NCBI RefSeq assembly: GCF_002024505.1
Contig: NZ_CP019402.1
Span: 3,472,001-3,536,000 of the forward strand
Length of the DNA: 64,000 nt
DNA from: Plantibacter flavus
GTDB taxonomy: Bacteria > Actinomycetota > Actinomycetes > Actinomycetales > Microbacteriaceae
Direction: 5' to 3'
Part shown: in pieces, positions 29,895 to 37,892 of the stretch
Layout of the letters: the number at the start of each line of letters is the position of its first letter
How positions within the stretch are numbered: the first letter of the stretch is position 1
The notes under the pieces: model-generated
Database searches by the model: none
What the model was told of the DNA's origin: nothing
What the model saw: only the letters and a program-made list of their open reading frames with translations
Program-made: the position numbers and the translations under genes

Positions 29895-31097
29895 TCAGTT
29901 GACGTTCGCGTAGAGCCATTCGAGTGGGTCGACCCAGGTGACGCCGTCGAGTCGGATCTCGAAGTGGAGGTGCGGACCGGTGGACATACCGGTGCTACCG
30001 GTGAGTCCGAGGATCGTGCCGACCTTGATCGCCTGACCTTCGGTCACGCGGACCGAGCCGTGCTGCATGTGCGCGTAGACGCTCGAGACGAGGCGGCCGT
30101 TGATGGTGTGGTCGACGATGACGTTGACGCCGAGCGAGCCTTCACCGTCTTCGACGTGGCGGACGACGCCGTCGGCGATGACCTGGATGGGCGCGCCGTT
30201 ACCGGGGTTGAAGTCCTGGCCGTGGTGGTCGCTCGAGCACCCGGCGCAGTCGCGGGCACCGAAGCGGTCACCGATGGTGACGCCGACCGCGAACGGCCAC
30301 TGGATCGTCCCGTTCGGGTTGTTCGTGAAGGTGTTCGCGGGGCGGATGCCCATCGCGGCGGCGGCTTCCTCGACGGTGCTCGTGGTGTAGTCGTCGCGGG
30401 TGAACGTCAGCTCTGCCGAACCCTCGCTGTCGAGCGACTGCGACGCCTGGTTGCTCAGCCCGTTGCCGTCGCCGAGCTCTGCCTGCGAGGCCTCGGCCAC
30501 CGAGGTCGCGACGTCTTCAGCGGTGAGCAACGCGTTGGCGGGCACGGAGGTGGCCACGGCCATGAGGGCGACGAAGCCCATCGCGGCACCCGCGAAGATC
30601 TTGGTCGTGATGCGACGCTTGCGCGCGATGCTCGTCGGGCGGGGCGACGCCGGTGCGGCGGCCTGGCGGGATGATGCGCGGGGCTTCGAGGCCGGCTTCG
30701 GTGCAGCTGCGCGGCGCCCGCGGGGGGCGTCGACCGTGGACGCGTCGACCGTCACGGTGATGGACTCGGTGGCCGGAGTGGAGTCGGAAGCCACGGCAGG
30801 CTCGGTGATGAGGGGCTCTGCCTCGACCGGCGCGATGTCGGAGACATCGGAGGTGTGCACGGCGTCGATCGCCTCGGCGATCATCTGGTCGACCGGGTCG
30901 ACGGCCGCGGCCGCCTCCTCCTGGTCGGCGCTGGCCTCGTGCGTCGGGTCCTGCAGCACGGACTCCTGGTGCTCCAGGGCGGCCGCCGCCTGACGCTCAC
31001 GTTCGCGGAGTTCACGGCGGCTGAGCGGCGGCGTCTGCACGGGTGCAGCGTCGTTCTCGACAGACGTGTTCTGCGGGTCCTGAGGGTCGGGAAGCAC
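29895..31097 (-). CDS. M23 family peptidoglycan endopeptidase with membrane anchor
   Basis: The protein of about 400 residues has a long acidic and Ala-rich cytoplasmic N terminus, a basic stretch (RKRRITTK), one transmembrane helix (FAGAAMGFVALMAVATSV) near residues 200-220, a linker and a C-terminal LytM/M23 domain. Zinc-site motifs are complete: SDHHGQDFNPGNG (HxxxD), VYAHM and GPHLHFEI (HxH). It should cut peptidoglycan cross-bridges outside the cell. GTG 31097 has GAGG eight bases upstream; the longer TTG 31130 has no such site, so the start is uncertain. A 226-bp AT-richer region upstream probably holds its own promoter. Confidence 0.88.
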   Translation of the reverse strand: MLPDPQDPQNTSVENDAAPVQTPPLSRRELRERERQAAAALEHQESVLQDPTHEASADQEEAAAAVDPVDQMIAEAIDAVHTSDVSDIAPVEAEPLITEPAVASDSTPATESITVTVDASTVDAPRGRRAAAPKPASKPRASSRQAAAPASPRPTSIARKRRITTKIFAGAAMGFVALMAVATSVPANALLTAEDVATSVAEASQAELGDGNGLSNQASQSLDSEGSAELTFTRDDYTTSTVEEAAAAMGIRPANTFTNNPNGTIQWPFAVGVTIGDRFGARDCAGCSSDHHGQDFNPGNGAPIQVIADGVVRHVEDGEGSLGVNVIVDHTINGRLVSSVYAHMQHGSVRVTEGQAIKVGTILGLTGSTGMSTGPHLHFEIRLDGVTWVDPLEWLYANVN

Positions 31098-31130
31098 AGG
31101 GGTGTCCTCAGGGCTGGCATGGCGTGACAA

Positions 31131-31356
31131 GGGGGCGGGGGCCTTTCAATGGGCTTGCAGGAAGGTCTCGACGTCCATCCGCGCGGGGGAACGCGAAGGT
31201 AACGAATGCATAAATGCTAGCAACGGGAGGCTGAAAAAGCCATGGCAGTGCTCGGTTTTACTCGGGAAAACCCTGGTCAGAGGCCATATGAGAGTTCTCT
31301 TATGAACGAGTCGCCACCGGAGCGTTACCGCGAGCGGCTCCAGCGCGCATGGAGTT
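31131..31356. other. AT-richer upstream region of the M23 gene
   Basis: This 226-bp gap is the most AT-rich stretch in the window. On the minus strand it holds a hairpin GGTTTT-CCCGAGT-AAAACC (31254-31272), which may terminate the upstream phosphatase mRNA. Below it come GCATTTATGCAT and CGTTACC, where a promoter for the M23 gene is likely. I looked for a c-di-AMP (ydaO) riboswitch, which precedes some actinobacterial wall hydrolases, and do not see its conserved core. Confidence 0.4.
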
Positions 31357-32184
31357 TCACCCGGTCGGCGTCGCGAAGCCCTGCTCGACGAGGAGCCGTT
31401 CGAGGACCGCGAGCAGCGGCGCATCGGCGGCCATGATGAGCTGCGTGGTGGCCGGGGCACCGTCGAAGCCGGCGACCGTCGCGCCCGCCTCGGCAGCGAT
31501 GAGTGCGCCCGCGACCTGGTCCCACGGCTTCAGGCCGCTCTCGTAGTAGGCGTCGAGGCGGCCGGACGCGACGCTGCAGAGGTCGAGTGCGGCGGAGCCG
31601 ATCCGACGGACGTCGCGGAAGGTCCCGAGGAGGGCGCCGAGCACGGCCGCCTGCTCCATGCGCCGCGAGGCGGTGTACGAGAAGCCGGTGCCGAGCAGCG
31701 CCACGTTCGGTGCCACGCCTCGGTTGACCTCGAGGGTGCGGCCGTTCAGTCGTGCGCCACCGCCGCGGGAGGCGGTGTAGTGCTCACCCAGGACCGGGTT
31801 CACCACGGCTCCGGCGAGAGCGGTCCAGGTGGCCGGGTCCGGTTCGCCCTCGACGACCCCGATGCTGACGGCGTACGCAGGGATGTCGTAGAGGTAGTTG
31901 ACGGTGCCGTCGATGGGGTCGACGACCCAGGTCAGGCCGGAGGTCCCCGTCGCGCCGCCCTCCGTGCCGGTCTCCTCGCCGAGGAATCCGTCGTCCGGTC
32001 GTGCTGCGAGGAGGCGGTCGCGGATGAACTGCTCGGACTCGCGGTCGGCTCGGGTCACGACGTCCTCGACCGACGACTTGCTCGCGGCGATCTCGACGCC
32101 CTCACGGCGTCGGCGCAGGATCAGCTCGCCGGCCTCTGCGGCGATGTCGGTGGCGATCTGGAGGAGTTCTTCGTGTCCGGTCAC
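31357..32184 (-). CDS. Inositol monophosphatase family protein
   Basis: The 275-residue protein is a Mg-dependent phosphatase of the IMPase/SuhB/HisN fold. Metal-binding motifs are FLGEETGTEGG, VVDPIDGTVNYL and the C-terminal KPWDQVAGALIAAEAGA. Family members act on myo-inositol phosphate, histidinol phosphate or 3'-phosphoadenosine nucleotides; the sequence does not decide between them. GTG 32184 lies six bases after TAGGGT, so the mRNA is probably leaderless. It is upstream of the M23 gene on the same strand and separated by 226 bp. Confidence 0.92.
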   Translation of the reverse strand: MTGHEELLQIATDIAAEAGELILRRRREGVEIAASKSSVEDVVTRADRESEQFIRDRLLAARPDDGFLGEETGTEGGATGTSGLTWVVDPIDGTVNYLYDIPAYAVSIGVVEGEPDPATWTALAGAVVNPVLGEHYTASRGGGARLNGRTLEVNRGVAPNVALLGTGFSYTASRRMEQAAVLGALLGTFRDVRRIGSAALDLCSVASGRLDAYYESGLKPWDQVAGALIAAEAGATVAGFDGAPATTQLIMAADAPLLAVLERLLVEQGFATPTG

Positions 32185-32215
32185 CCCACCACCCTATGGC
32201 GGCACGACTTGAGTG

Positions 32216-32319
32216 CCCTTCGACAAGCTCAGGGACCGAACCGTTCCCGAGCACACCTCCGCCGGTCACTGAGCCTGTCGAAGTGCCCCCGAGAAACCTG
32301 CGAAAGGCTCAGGGACCGG
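32216..32319. repeat. Dispersed repeat cluster, copy C (three copies)
   Basis: A full plus-oriented copy (32216-32238), an inverted copy (32262-32283) and a third partial plus copy GGCTCAGGGACCGG ending at 32319 lie in the 141 bp between the phosphatase and DUF222/HNH genes. The first two can pair over about 15 bp. Confidence 0.75.
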
Positions 32320-32325
32320 CGCAGG

Positions 32326-33597
32326 TCAGAACGGTGCAGGATCTGGCTCCGTCCGATACTGCTTGCCGTCGGGCGTCGTCCAGTCGAGGACGCCGCCCGG
32401 TTTGCGGTCGAGGCTCCAGCCGGGCAGGTGCTTCATCCGGTGGTGATGTCGGCAGAGACAGGCGAGATTGCCGACATCTGTTGAGCCGCCGTCTTCCCAC
32501 GCGACGGAATGATCGAGATCGCAGGCTCTGGCGCGTCTGCCGCAGCCTGGCGCCCGACAGGTGCCGTCCCGGAGGCGGACCGCGCGTTGCAGGTCGGCCG
32601 GAACGCGGTACTGATTCCGCCCTACCGAGAGGACCGCACCTGTCTCAGGCTGGACGAGGATCCGGGTGAAACTCGGTGCATTCACCGCGATGCGTGCGGC
32701 GGTCTCGGGGTCGATTGGCCCGTAGCCGTCCAGGGTTGCCGGGGCGTCAGAGACACCGGCCATGCTGAGCGCCGGGACCGTGATCTGGACGGTGGGGACG
32801 ATGTGCTCCTGCACTTCGATCGGGTGCGGGAGCATCGGGCTCGACATGACATCTTCCGGCGTGACACCGGTGAGGGCGAGCGCCGCGAGTGCGTCCGCTT
32901 GCATTTGTGCGCAGGTGCGGGTGTCGCCCGCTGCGCGTGACTCGGCGGCGGCCGTTTCAACCCGTTCGATGATGCCCTGGGCGATGGGCGCGGTGGTGAA
33001 GAGATGCACCCAGGCCATGCCATCCGCTGCGGGCTCGAATTCCACCCGGCGGTCTGCCTCGGAGCGGACGGCTCGGGCGGTGATCGATTCCGGATGGAGG
33101 CGCTCGCGCAGGACGCGGGCGCGTTGACGGAGGTACGAGACGGTCGCGCCTTCGGCGACCGGCAGCACCTGCTCGAGGAACACCGCCCGGCCAGCGGCAG
33201 GGACGTCGCAGAGCTGGTCCGTGATCACCTGTGCATGCCGCGCCGAGATACGGCCCACCTCAAGCGACGCCAGCACCGCCGGTGCGTCGTTCACGAGGCG
33301 CTCGGCGTCGTTGGTCGCACGCTGGATCGTCCGCTCCGGGATCCGGGTCGCCATCGCGAGGGCCGCACAAGTGGAGCGACGGGACAGGGCCTGGCGCTCG
33401 GCCGGCGGGAAGATCGCAGGGACGGTGGCGTCGGCAAATGCGTCCGCGTGGGCGGCGGAACGGGCCAGGAGGCGCGCTTTCCGTGCGTCCAGGACAGCCT
33501 GCTGGCGGTGGAGGTCCGCCCACTCGTCCGAGAACTCCGCGAGCTGCGCGGCGTACTCGTCGCCGACGCGGATCGCGGTAAAGGTGGTCTCGGTCAT
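32326..33597 (-). CDS. DUF222 / HNH endonuclease (REP13E12 family)
   Basis: The 423-residue protein has the DUF222 helical region (about residues 40-250) and a C-terminal HNH nuclease domain: RLRDGTCRAPGCGRRARACD with two Cys, LDHSVAWEDGG with the catalytic His, then NLACLCRHHHRMKH. The HNH core appears intact. In mycobacteria this family is carried by the repeated REP13E12 elements, one of which is the attachment site of prophage phiRv1. Function in the cell is not established. The gene lies 163 bp downstream of tRNA-Tyr and is bracketed by copies of the dispersed repeat, so it may be a mobile unit. Confidence 0.92.
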   Translation of the reverse strand: MTETTFTAIRVGDEYAAQLAEFSDEWADLHRQQAVLDARKARLLARSAAHADAFADATVPAIFPPAERQALSRRSTCAALAMATRIPERTIQRATNDAERLVNDAPAVLASLEVGRISARHAQVITDQLCDVPAAGRAVFLEQVLPVAEGATVSYLRQRARVLRERLHPESITARAVRSEADRRVEFEPAADGMAWVHLFTTAPIAQGIIERVETAAAESRAAGDTRTCAQMQADALAALALTGVTPEDVMSSPMLPHPIEVQEHIVPTVQITVPALSMAGVSDAPATLDGYGPIDPETAARIAVNAPSFTRILVQPETGAVLSVGRNQYRVPADLQRAVRLRDGTCRAPGCGRRARACDLDHSVAWEDGGSTDVGNLACLCRHHHRMKHLPGWSLDRKPGGVLDWTTPDGKQYRTEPDPAPF

Positions 33598-33670
33598 GGG
33601 ACAAGTCCACCATGGACCACTGACATTCCAGATGCCGAGTCGGGTCGGTTGTGGAAGGCTCCTCGGGTGC

Positions 33671-33694
33671 CCTTCGACAGGCTCAGGGACCGGC
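33671..33694 (+). repeat. Dispersed repeat, copy D
   Basis: A single full copy, CCCTTCGACAGGCTCAGGGA followed by CCGG, lies between the DUF222/HNH start and the tRNA-Tyr terminator. Confidence 0.8.
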
Positions 33695-33724
33695 GGGGGC
33701 TCCCCGGCTCGCCAGCACCACGAA

Positions 33725-33755
33725 AAATCGCCCCATCCGGAGGATGAGGCGATTT
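33725..33755 (-). terminator. Intrinsic terminator of tRNA-Tyr
   Basis: A 14-bp stem with one G-U pair (33725-33738 with 33742-33755) and a three-base loop is followed on the minus strand by TTTTTCG. This is the most classical rho-independent terminator in the window. Confidence 0.9.
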
Positions 33756-33760
33756 GTCCG

Positions 33761-33842
33761 TGGCGAGTGAGGGATTCGAACCCCCGAAGGCTGAGCCGTC
33801 TGATTTACAGTCAGATCCCTTTGGCCGCTAGGGTAACTCGCC
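33761..33842 (-). tRNA. tRNA-Tyr (GTA)
   Basis: The 82-nt class II tRNA on the minus strand starts GGCGAGTTACCCTAGCGGCC, has the anticodon loop CTGTAAA with anticodon GTA, and a long variable arm typical of bacterial Tyr tRNA. The acceptor stem GGCGAGT/ACTCGCC is perfect and the discriminator is A. CCA is not encoded. Confidence 0.95.
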
Positions 33843-33947
33843 AAGCGCGCCCGACCGACTTTCGAACAGCCAACCGAAAGCGCTTGACCAATATAGCCGT
33901 CAGACCGCCGGACGCGAAATCAGCATCGGCATCCGTCACCGAGCCGC

Positions 33948-34712
33948 TCAGCGCTTGTCGGACGGCGCGGCTTCGGCGTACTCGTTCGCCGCGGCGGCGA
34001 CCCGCCGAAGGTACTCGGGTGACGAGTTGTACGCCCGGATCCCACTCAGCCAGCCGTCCTCCGTCCGCATGTCGTAGTCGCTCGCCCGGCAGAGGTAGTT
34101 CGCGGCAGCCATCGCCGCGTCGTCGAGGTTCTGCGGGTCGAGCACGCCGTCACCACTCGCGTCGGTCCCCCAGTTCTCCCACGACTGCGGGATGAACTGG
34201 AACGGGCCGACGGCACGGTCGTGGACCGGGTCGCCGTCGATGACCCCCTGGTCGGTGTCGGTGATCTCCTCGGTCTCGCCACCCTTCAGCGGCACACCGA
34301 AGATCGGCGGTGTCACGACGCCGTCCTCGCCGAGCTTCGAGCCGTCGTGGCGACCGTGGTCGCTCTCGGCGAACCCGACAGCCGCGATCGTCGTCCAGCC
34401 GATGCCGCACTCCGGCGTCAGCTCGGCCTTGCGGATGGCCGCACCGGCATAGGACCGCAGGGCGCGCTCGGGGATGCCACTCGCCTCGGCAACGTCGGTG
34501 ATCCACTGGGGATCGGCGAGGTCGACGTTCGCGACACCGCCGTCGGGGGCGTCGCTCTTCGGCGGGAGCTCGACGGGAACCGCATACGGGACGGGGGCCG
34601 GCTCGGGAGCACAACCGCTCAACACGAGCACACCGATCACCAGGGTCGCTCCGGCGAGCGCCCCTCGTCGTCCGACGATGGTCCGCTGGTCCTGCTTCAC
34701 CGGGCTGCGCAT
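33948..34712 (-). CDS. Lytic transglycosylase lipoprotein
   Basis: The 254-residue protein has a lipoprotein signal ([13 protein letters not shown], lipobox Cys near residue 31) and a transglycosylase domain paralogous to the one at 15700. Shared core segments are [12 protein letters not shown] (catalytic Glu), [27 protein letters not shown] and [13 protein letters not shown]. It should cleave peptidoglycan glycan strands at the outer face of the membrane. ATG 34712 is preferred to GTG 34721, since the GGGTGG box is then five bases upstream. It lies 105 bp upstream of tRNA-Tyr on the same strand, an arrangement like that of its paralogue. Confidence 0.88.
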   Translation of the reverse strand: MRSPVKQDQRTIVGRRGALAGATLVIGVLVLSGCAPEPAPVPYAVPVELPPKSDAPDGGVANVDLADPQWITDVAEASGIPERALRSYAGAAIRKAELTPECGIGWTTIAAVGFAESDHGRHDGSKLGEDGVVTPPIFGVPLKGGETEEITDTDQGVIDGDPVHDRAVGPFQFIPQSWENWGTDASGDGVLDPQNLDDAAMAAANYLCRASDYDMRTEDGWLSGIRAYNSSPEYLRRVAAAANEYAEAAPSDKR

Positions 34713-34753
34713 CGCACCCACCCAACCACACCTGCCTGAGCGACACCGGCGCT

Positions 34754-34759
34754 ACCATG
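34754..34759 (+). promoter_or_regulatory. -10 hexamer TACCAT, leaderless yajQ promoter
   Basis: TACCAT ends exactly six bases before ATG 34766. This supports 34766 over the upstream ATG 34757, which would overlap the hexamer. Confidence 0.5.
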
Positions 34760-34765
34760 GTCCAC

Positions 34766-35254
34766 ATGGCAGATTCATCGTTTGACGTCGTGAGCAAGGT
34801 CGACAAGATGGAGGCGGACAACGCCCTCAACCAGGCGCACAAGGAGGTCGAGCAGCGGTACGACTTCAAGAACGTCGGTGCCTCGATCGCCTGGAGCGGC
34901 GAGAAGATCCTCATGAAGGCGAACACCGAGGAGCGCGTGAAGGCGATCCTCGACGTCTTCGAGTCGAAGCTGATCAAGCGCGGCATCTCGCTCAAGAGCC
35001 TCGAGGTCGGCGACCCGTTCGCGAGCGGCAAGGAGTACCGGATCGAGGCGACCCTCAAGGAGGGCATCAGCCAGGAGATCGCGAAGAAGGCCAACAAGCT
35101 CATCCGCGACGAGGGCCCGAAGTCGGTCAAGTCGCAGATCCAGGGCGACGAGCTCCGTGTCTCGTCGAAGAGCCGTGACGATCTCCAGGCCACCATGGCG
35201 CTGCTGAAGGGCGCCGACCTCGACATCGACCTGCAGTTCGTCAACTACCGCTAG
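34766..35254 (+). CDS. yajQ: YajQ family nucleotide-binding protein
   Basis: The 162-residue protein matches the YajQ family over its full length: [59 protein letters not shown] and the C-terminal [21 protein letters not shown]. Family members bind nucleotides or tRNA in vitro, and a Xanthomonas member binds cyclic di-GMP and acts as a regulator; the role in actinobacteria is unclear. The start at 34766 gives the family's usual N terminus. It is divergent from the lipoprotein gene and appears to be transcribed alone. Confidence 0.95.
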   Translation: MADSSFDVVSKVDKMEADNALNQAHKEVEQRYDFKNVGASIAWSGEKILMKANTEERVKAILDVFESKLIKRGISLKSLEVGDPFASGKEYRIEATLKEGISQEIAKKANKLIRDEGPKSVKSQIQGDELRVSSKSRDDLQATMALLKGADLDIDLQFVNYR

Positions 35255-35405
35255 CTGGTCGGACGCGGTCGATCACCTCGATCGCGTCATGATCGACCTC
35301 TGCACCACTCTCTTCACCGGAGCACCCGATCCGGTGGGCTCCCGTTCGGCACGGTGCCGGACGAACCGCACCCGCGCGAGCGGGCTCGATGGTTGGAGTG
35401 CAGCA
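35255..35405. other. Gap after yajQ with no confident gene
   Basis: This is the first part of a 342-bp stretch between yajQ and the hydrolase stop. No tRNA, strong hairpin or recognisable coding sequence is seen in it. Confidence 0.4.
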
Positions 35406-35600
35406 GTGGATCACCAGAGACCCGCGGACGGGTCGCATCTCGAACTCTTCCGGACCTCGCGCGCCGGCCAAGAGGTCGGTGTCCCGTGCTGGTGCGCGAT
35501 CGGTGCGAACCACAGCTACGCCGACTGGCTCGCCGCCGGGCGACCGGATCCGCGCCGTCCGATGGGCTCGCGACGACACCTGCCGCCCACTGAACGCTAG
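35406..35600 (+). CDS. Possible small ORF, 64 residues, unknown
   Basis: A GTG at 35406 opens a 64-codon frame encoding SHLELFRTSRAGQEVGVP, then WCAIGANHSYADWLAAG and an Arg/Pro-rich tail. From about codon 12 onward roughly three quarters of third positions are G or C, which is coding-like but lower than in neighbouring genes. There is no clear ribosome binding site or six-base hexamer. It overlaps the stop of the convergent hydrolase gene by four bases. It may be a real small protein or a decayed remnant. Confidence 0.28.
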   Translation: MDHQRPADGSHLELFRTSRAGQEVGVPCWCAIGANHSYADWLAAGRPDPRRPMGSRRHLPPTER

Positions 35601-36634
35601 CGGTACGCGGTCGGCGGCTTCGTGAGGTAGCCGCGTCCCCATGCGACGATCTGCTCGAACGCGCGCTGTCGGACGGGCTCCTCGGACAGGAAGACGTCGT
35701 GCAAGGCGCCGTCGAGCCGCACGATCGTGACGGTCTCGCCCAAATCGAGCGCGCGGTCCGCGACCGCGTCGACGTCGAGCGCCGTGTCACTCCGCATCAT
35801 CGCGTCGTTCCACCGCGGCAGCAGGACACTCCGCGCCGAGAGCAGCGTGAGCGCCGGCACGCGCAGCTGCAGGCCCGCGTCGACGAGCCGATGCCCTCGC
35901 AGGATCGCGTTCAACCACCCGGGATGCAGCGGGAACCCGTGGACCGGCCGCCAGGCGAGGTCGTAGTCCCAGGCCCCGTCCATCGTGCTCGACACGGAGC
36001 GGGTGTAGAACCCGAGGTCGACGACGGGGAGCTGGGCACGCGGATCGATCCGCGATCCGGCTTGGACGAGCGGGGCGATCGCGAGCCGCCCGAGCTGCCT
36101 CGCCTGGAATTCGAGCCACGGACTGTTCAGGACGAGACCGGCGACGCGATCCTGGTTCCTGGCCGTCCAGAGACTCAGGGTGAGCCCGCCGGTCGAGTGG
36201 CCGAGGAGGACGAGTCGGCGCCGGGTCCGCCGCCCGGCGGCGTGTTCGTCGGAGCCGTGCCCCATCACCGAGAGCGCGGCCTCGATGTCCTCGTCGTAGG
36301 TGCGGAGGTCGTCGACGTATCCCGGCGTCTGGTGCGGGCGGAGGCTCCGGCCGTACTTGCGCAGGTCGAGAGCGTAGAACCGCGCTCCGAGCCTGGCCCA
36401 GAATCGCGCGAGGTGGCGTTGGAAGAAGTAGTCGGACCAGCCGTGGACGTACAGGACGTCGATGCCGTCCGCGACGTCGGGCAGCAGGAACTCGCCGAGC
36501 TGCTCGAGGGGCGGCATCCGGTAGCGGACGAGGGTCGCGACGACGTCACCTTCATCGTCCGGTTCGAGGGTCAGCGTGCGCTGCTGGAAGCCCTCGCCGA
36601 GGATGTCGGCGGTCCACCCGCGAGATCCGGCCAT
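35597..36634 (-). CDS. Alpha/beta hydrolase (serine aminopeptidase S33 / monoacylglycerol lipase-like)
   Basis: The 345-residue protein is an alpha/beta hydrolase. VLYVHGWSDYFFQRHLARFW gives the oxyanion region, GHSTGGL the nucleophile elbow Ser near residue 150, and LDGALHDVFLSEEP the catalytic His near the C terminus. The sequence around RFYALDLRKYGRS resembles lysophospholipase/monoacylglycerol lipase (Hydrolase_4) proteins. There is no signal peptide, so it acts in the cytoplasm; the substrate is unknown. The ATG at 36634 lies six bases after TAACGT. Confidence 0.88.
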   Translation of the reverse strand: MAGSRGWTADILGEGFQQRTLTLEPDDEGDVVATLVRYRMPPLEQLGEFLLPDVADGIDVLYVHGWSDYFFQRHLARFWARLGARFYALDLRKYGRSLRPHQTPGYVDDLRTYDEDIEAALSVMGHGSDEHAAGRRTRRRLVLLGHSTGGLTLSLWTARNQDRVAGLVLNSPWLEFQARQLGRLAIAPLVQAGSRIDPRAQLPVVDLGFYTRSVSSTMDGAWDYDLAWRPVHGFPLHPGWLNAILRGHRLVDAGLQLRVPALTLLSARSVLLPRWNDAMMRSDTALDVDAVADRALDLGETVTIVRLDGALHDVFLSEEPVRQRAFEQIVAWGRGYLTKPPTAYR

Positions 36635-36707
36635 ACCGCCACGTTACCGCGCCCCGTGATCGGTGGTCGGATGGTCGGGCTCGCCCGCCGACCATCCGAC
36701 GTTCCGA

Positions 36708-37805
36708 CTACTGCTGGTACGGATTGTGCTGCTGCGGGGCCTGCGGCTGCTGTCCGTAGGGCTGCTGCGCCTGACCGTGCTGCTGCGAGCCGTGGTCGTG
36801 CTGACCCTGCTGGTGCTGGCCCTGCTGCTCGTGCTGACCCTGCAGGAACTGCTGACCGTGCTGCTGACCGCTGTGCTGCTCGTGCGGAGCGTCGGCGAGG
36901 CCCTCGGGTGCGACGAACCGCGTCGCGAGCACGGCACCGATCGTGAGGAAGCCCGCGAGGGTGACCCCGTAGAGGATCGGCGACAGGAAGCCCTGGTTGA
37001 CGAAGAACGCCGGCGTGCCGTACTGCTCGACGACACCGCGCACGATGGTGACGATGAGCACCACGAGCAGCAGGACGCCGGTGCCGACGGCCGCGGCGAT
37101 GCCCACCGACTGGATCAGGTCGCGGGCGGTGCGGACCCGCGTGAGCGGACGGACCATGATGAGGATGAGTGCCGCCCCTGCGCCCCAGAGGGCGATGTTG
37201 ACGAGGTTCGCACCGAAGCCCAGCAGGACGTCACCGACGGGGAAGTACTCCGAGATGCTGAAGAACGACCCGATGATGCCCACCAGTGCGACGGCCGCAG
37301 CGATACCCGCTGCGATGCCGACCGACACGAGCGCGAGACGCGTCTCGCGTGCACGAGGGTTCGGCGCCTTCTGCGGAGCCTGCCCGTACTGCTGCGGCTG
37401 ACCGTACTGACCCTGCTGCGGCTGACCGTACTGCCCCTGGGGGGCTCCGTACTGACCGGTCTGCTGCGGTTGGCCGTACTGCCCCGTGTCCTGACCGTAC
37501 TGGCCGGTGTGCTGCGGCTGGCCCGGGTGCTGCGGCTGGCCGTACTGGCCCTGCTGCGGCTGACCCCACTGGCCCGCCTGCTCACCGTTCTGCGGCTGGC
37601 CCCACTGGCCACCCTGCTGCGGAGCCGGGGTCTGCTGACCCGCCTGGTCCCACTGCTGCTGCACGGAATCCGGGTGCATCTCGCCGTAGCGCGGCTGCTG
37701 CTGGTGCTGCTGCCGGCCGTCGGCGACGAATGCCGGCGGCTCGGACGGCGGTACGGACGTCGGCTGCTCCGACGGGACGTTCTGGGGCGCGTTGGGGTCG
37801 GTCAT
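36708..37805 (-). CDS. Four-helix membrane protein with Gln/Gly-rich tails at both ends
   Basis: The 365-residue protein has a low-complexity N-terminal half built of GQYGQPQQ-like repeats, four hydrophobic helices between about residues 155 and 300 (LALVSVGIAAGIAAAVALVG, ANLVNIALWGAGAALILIMV, VGTGVLLLVVLIVTIV, LAGFLTIGAVLATRF) and a C-terminal Gln/His/Gly-rich tail. With four helices both tails would be on the same side, most likely the cytoplasm. I do not recognise the helical core. The ATG lies six bases after TATGCT. The tails resemble prion-like, phase-separating segments in composition only. Confidence 0.8.
   Translation of the reverse strand: MTDPNAPQNVPSEQPTSVPPSEPPAFVADGRQQHQQQPRYGEMHPDSVQQQWDQAGQQTPAPQQGGQWGQPQNGEQAGQWGQPQQGQYGQPQHPGQPQHTGQYGQDTGQYGQPQQTGQYGAPQGQYGQPQQGQYGQPQQYGQAPQKAPNPRARETRLALVSVGIAAGIAAAVALVGIIGSFFSISEYFPVGDVLLGFGANLVNIALWGAGAALILIMVRPLTRVRTARDLIQSVGIAAAVGTGVLLLVVLIVTIVRGVVEQYGTPAFFVNQGFLSPILYGVTLAGFLTIGAVLATRFVAPEGLADAPHEQHSGQQHGQQFLQGQHEQQGQHQQGQHDHGSQQHGQAQQPYGQQPQAPQQHNPYQQ
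37380..37640. repeat. Imperfect coding repeats encoding the Gln-rich tail
   Basis: Degenerate units of about 24 bp built on CTGCGGCTGACCGTACTG recur across this stretch and encode GQYGQPQQ-type repeats. Their number may vary between strains. Confidence 0.7.
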
Positions 37806-37892
37806 CCGTCCAGCATAGTGACCGACGCCCGTCGGAACCGGGTTCCGTCGAGCGGCTTGACGCGGGGCGATCGGCGGGATCGCGGGCGCGGC

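Noticed and set aside
31131..31356. c-di-AMP (ydaO) riboswitch upstream of the M23 gene
   Set aside because: The conserved core helices and GAACC-type loops of the element could not be found on the minus strand by eye.
32326..33597. DUF222/HNH gene as a restriction or defence system
   Set aside because: No methylase, toxin partner or other defence gene is adjacent. The family is better explained as REP13E12-type repeat-associated.
35241..35642. Minus-strand 133-codon frame between yajQ and the hydrolase
   Set aside because: It overlaps the ends of both neighbouring genes, has no motif or ribosome binding site and an Arg/Pro-rich shadow-like composition.
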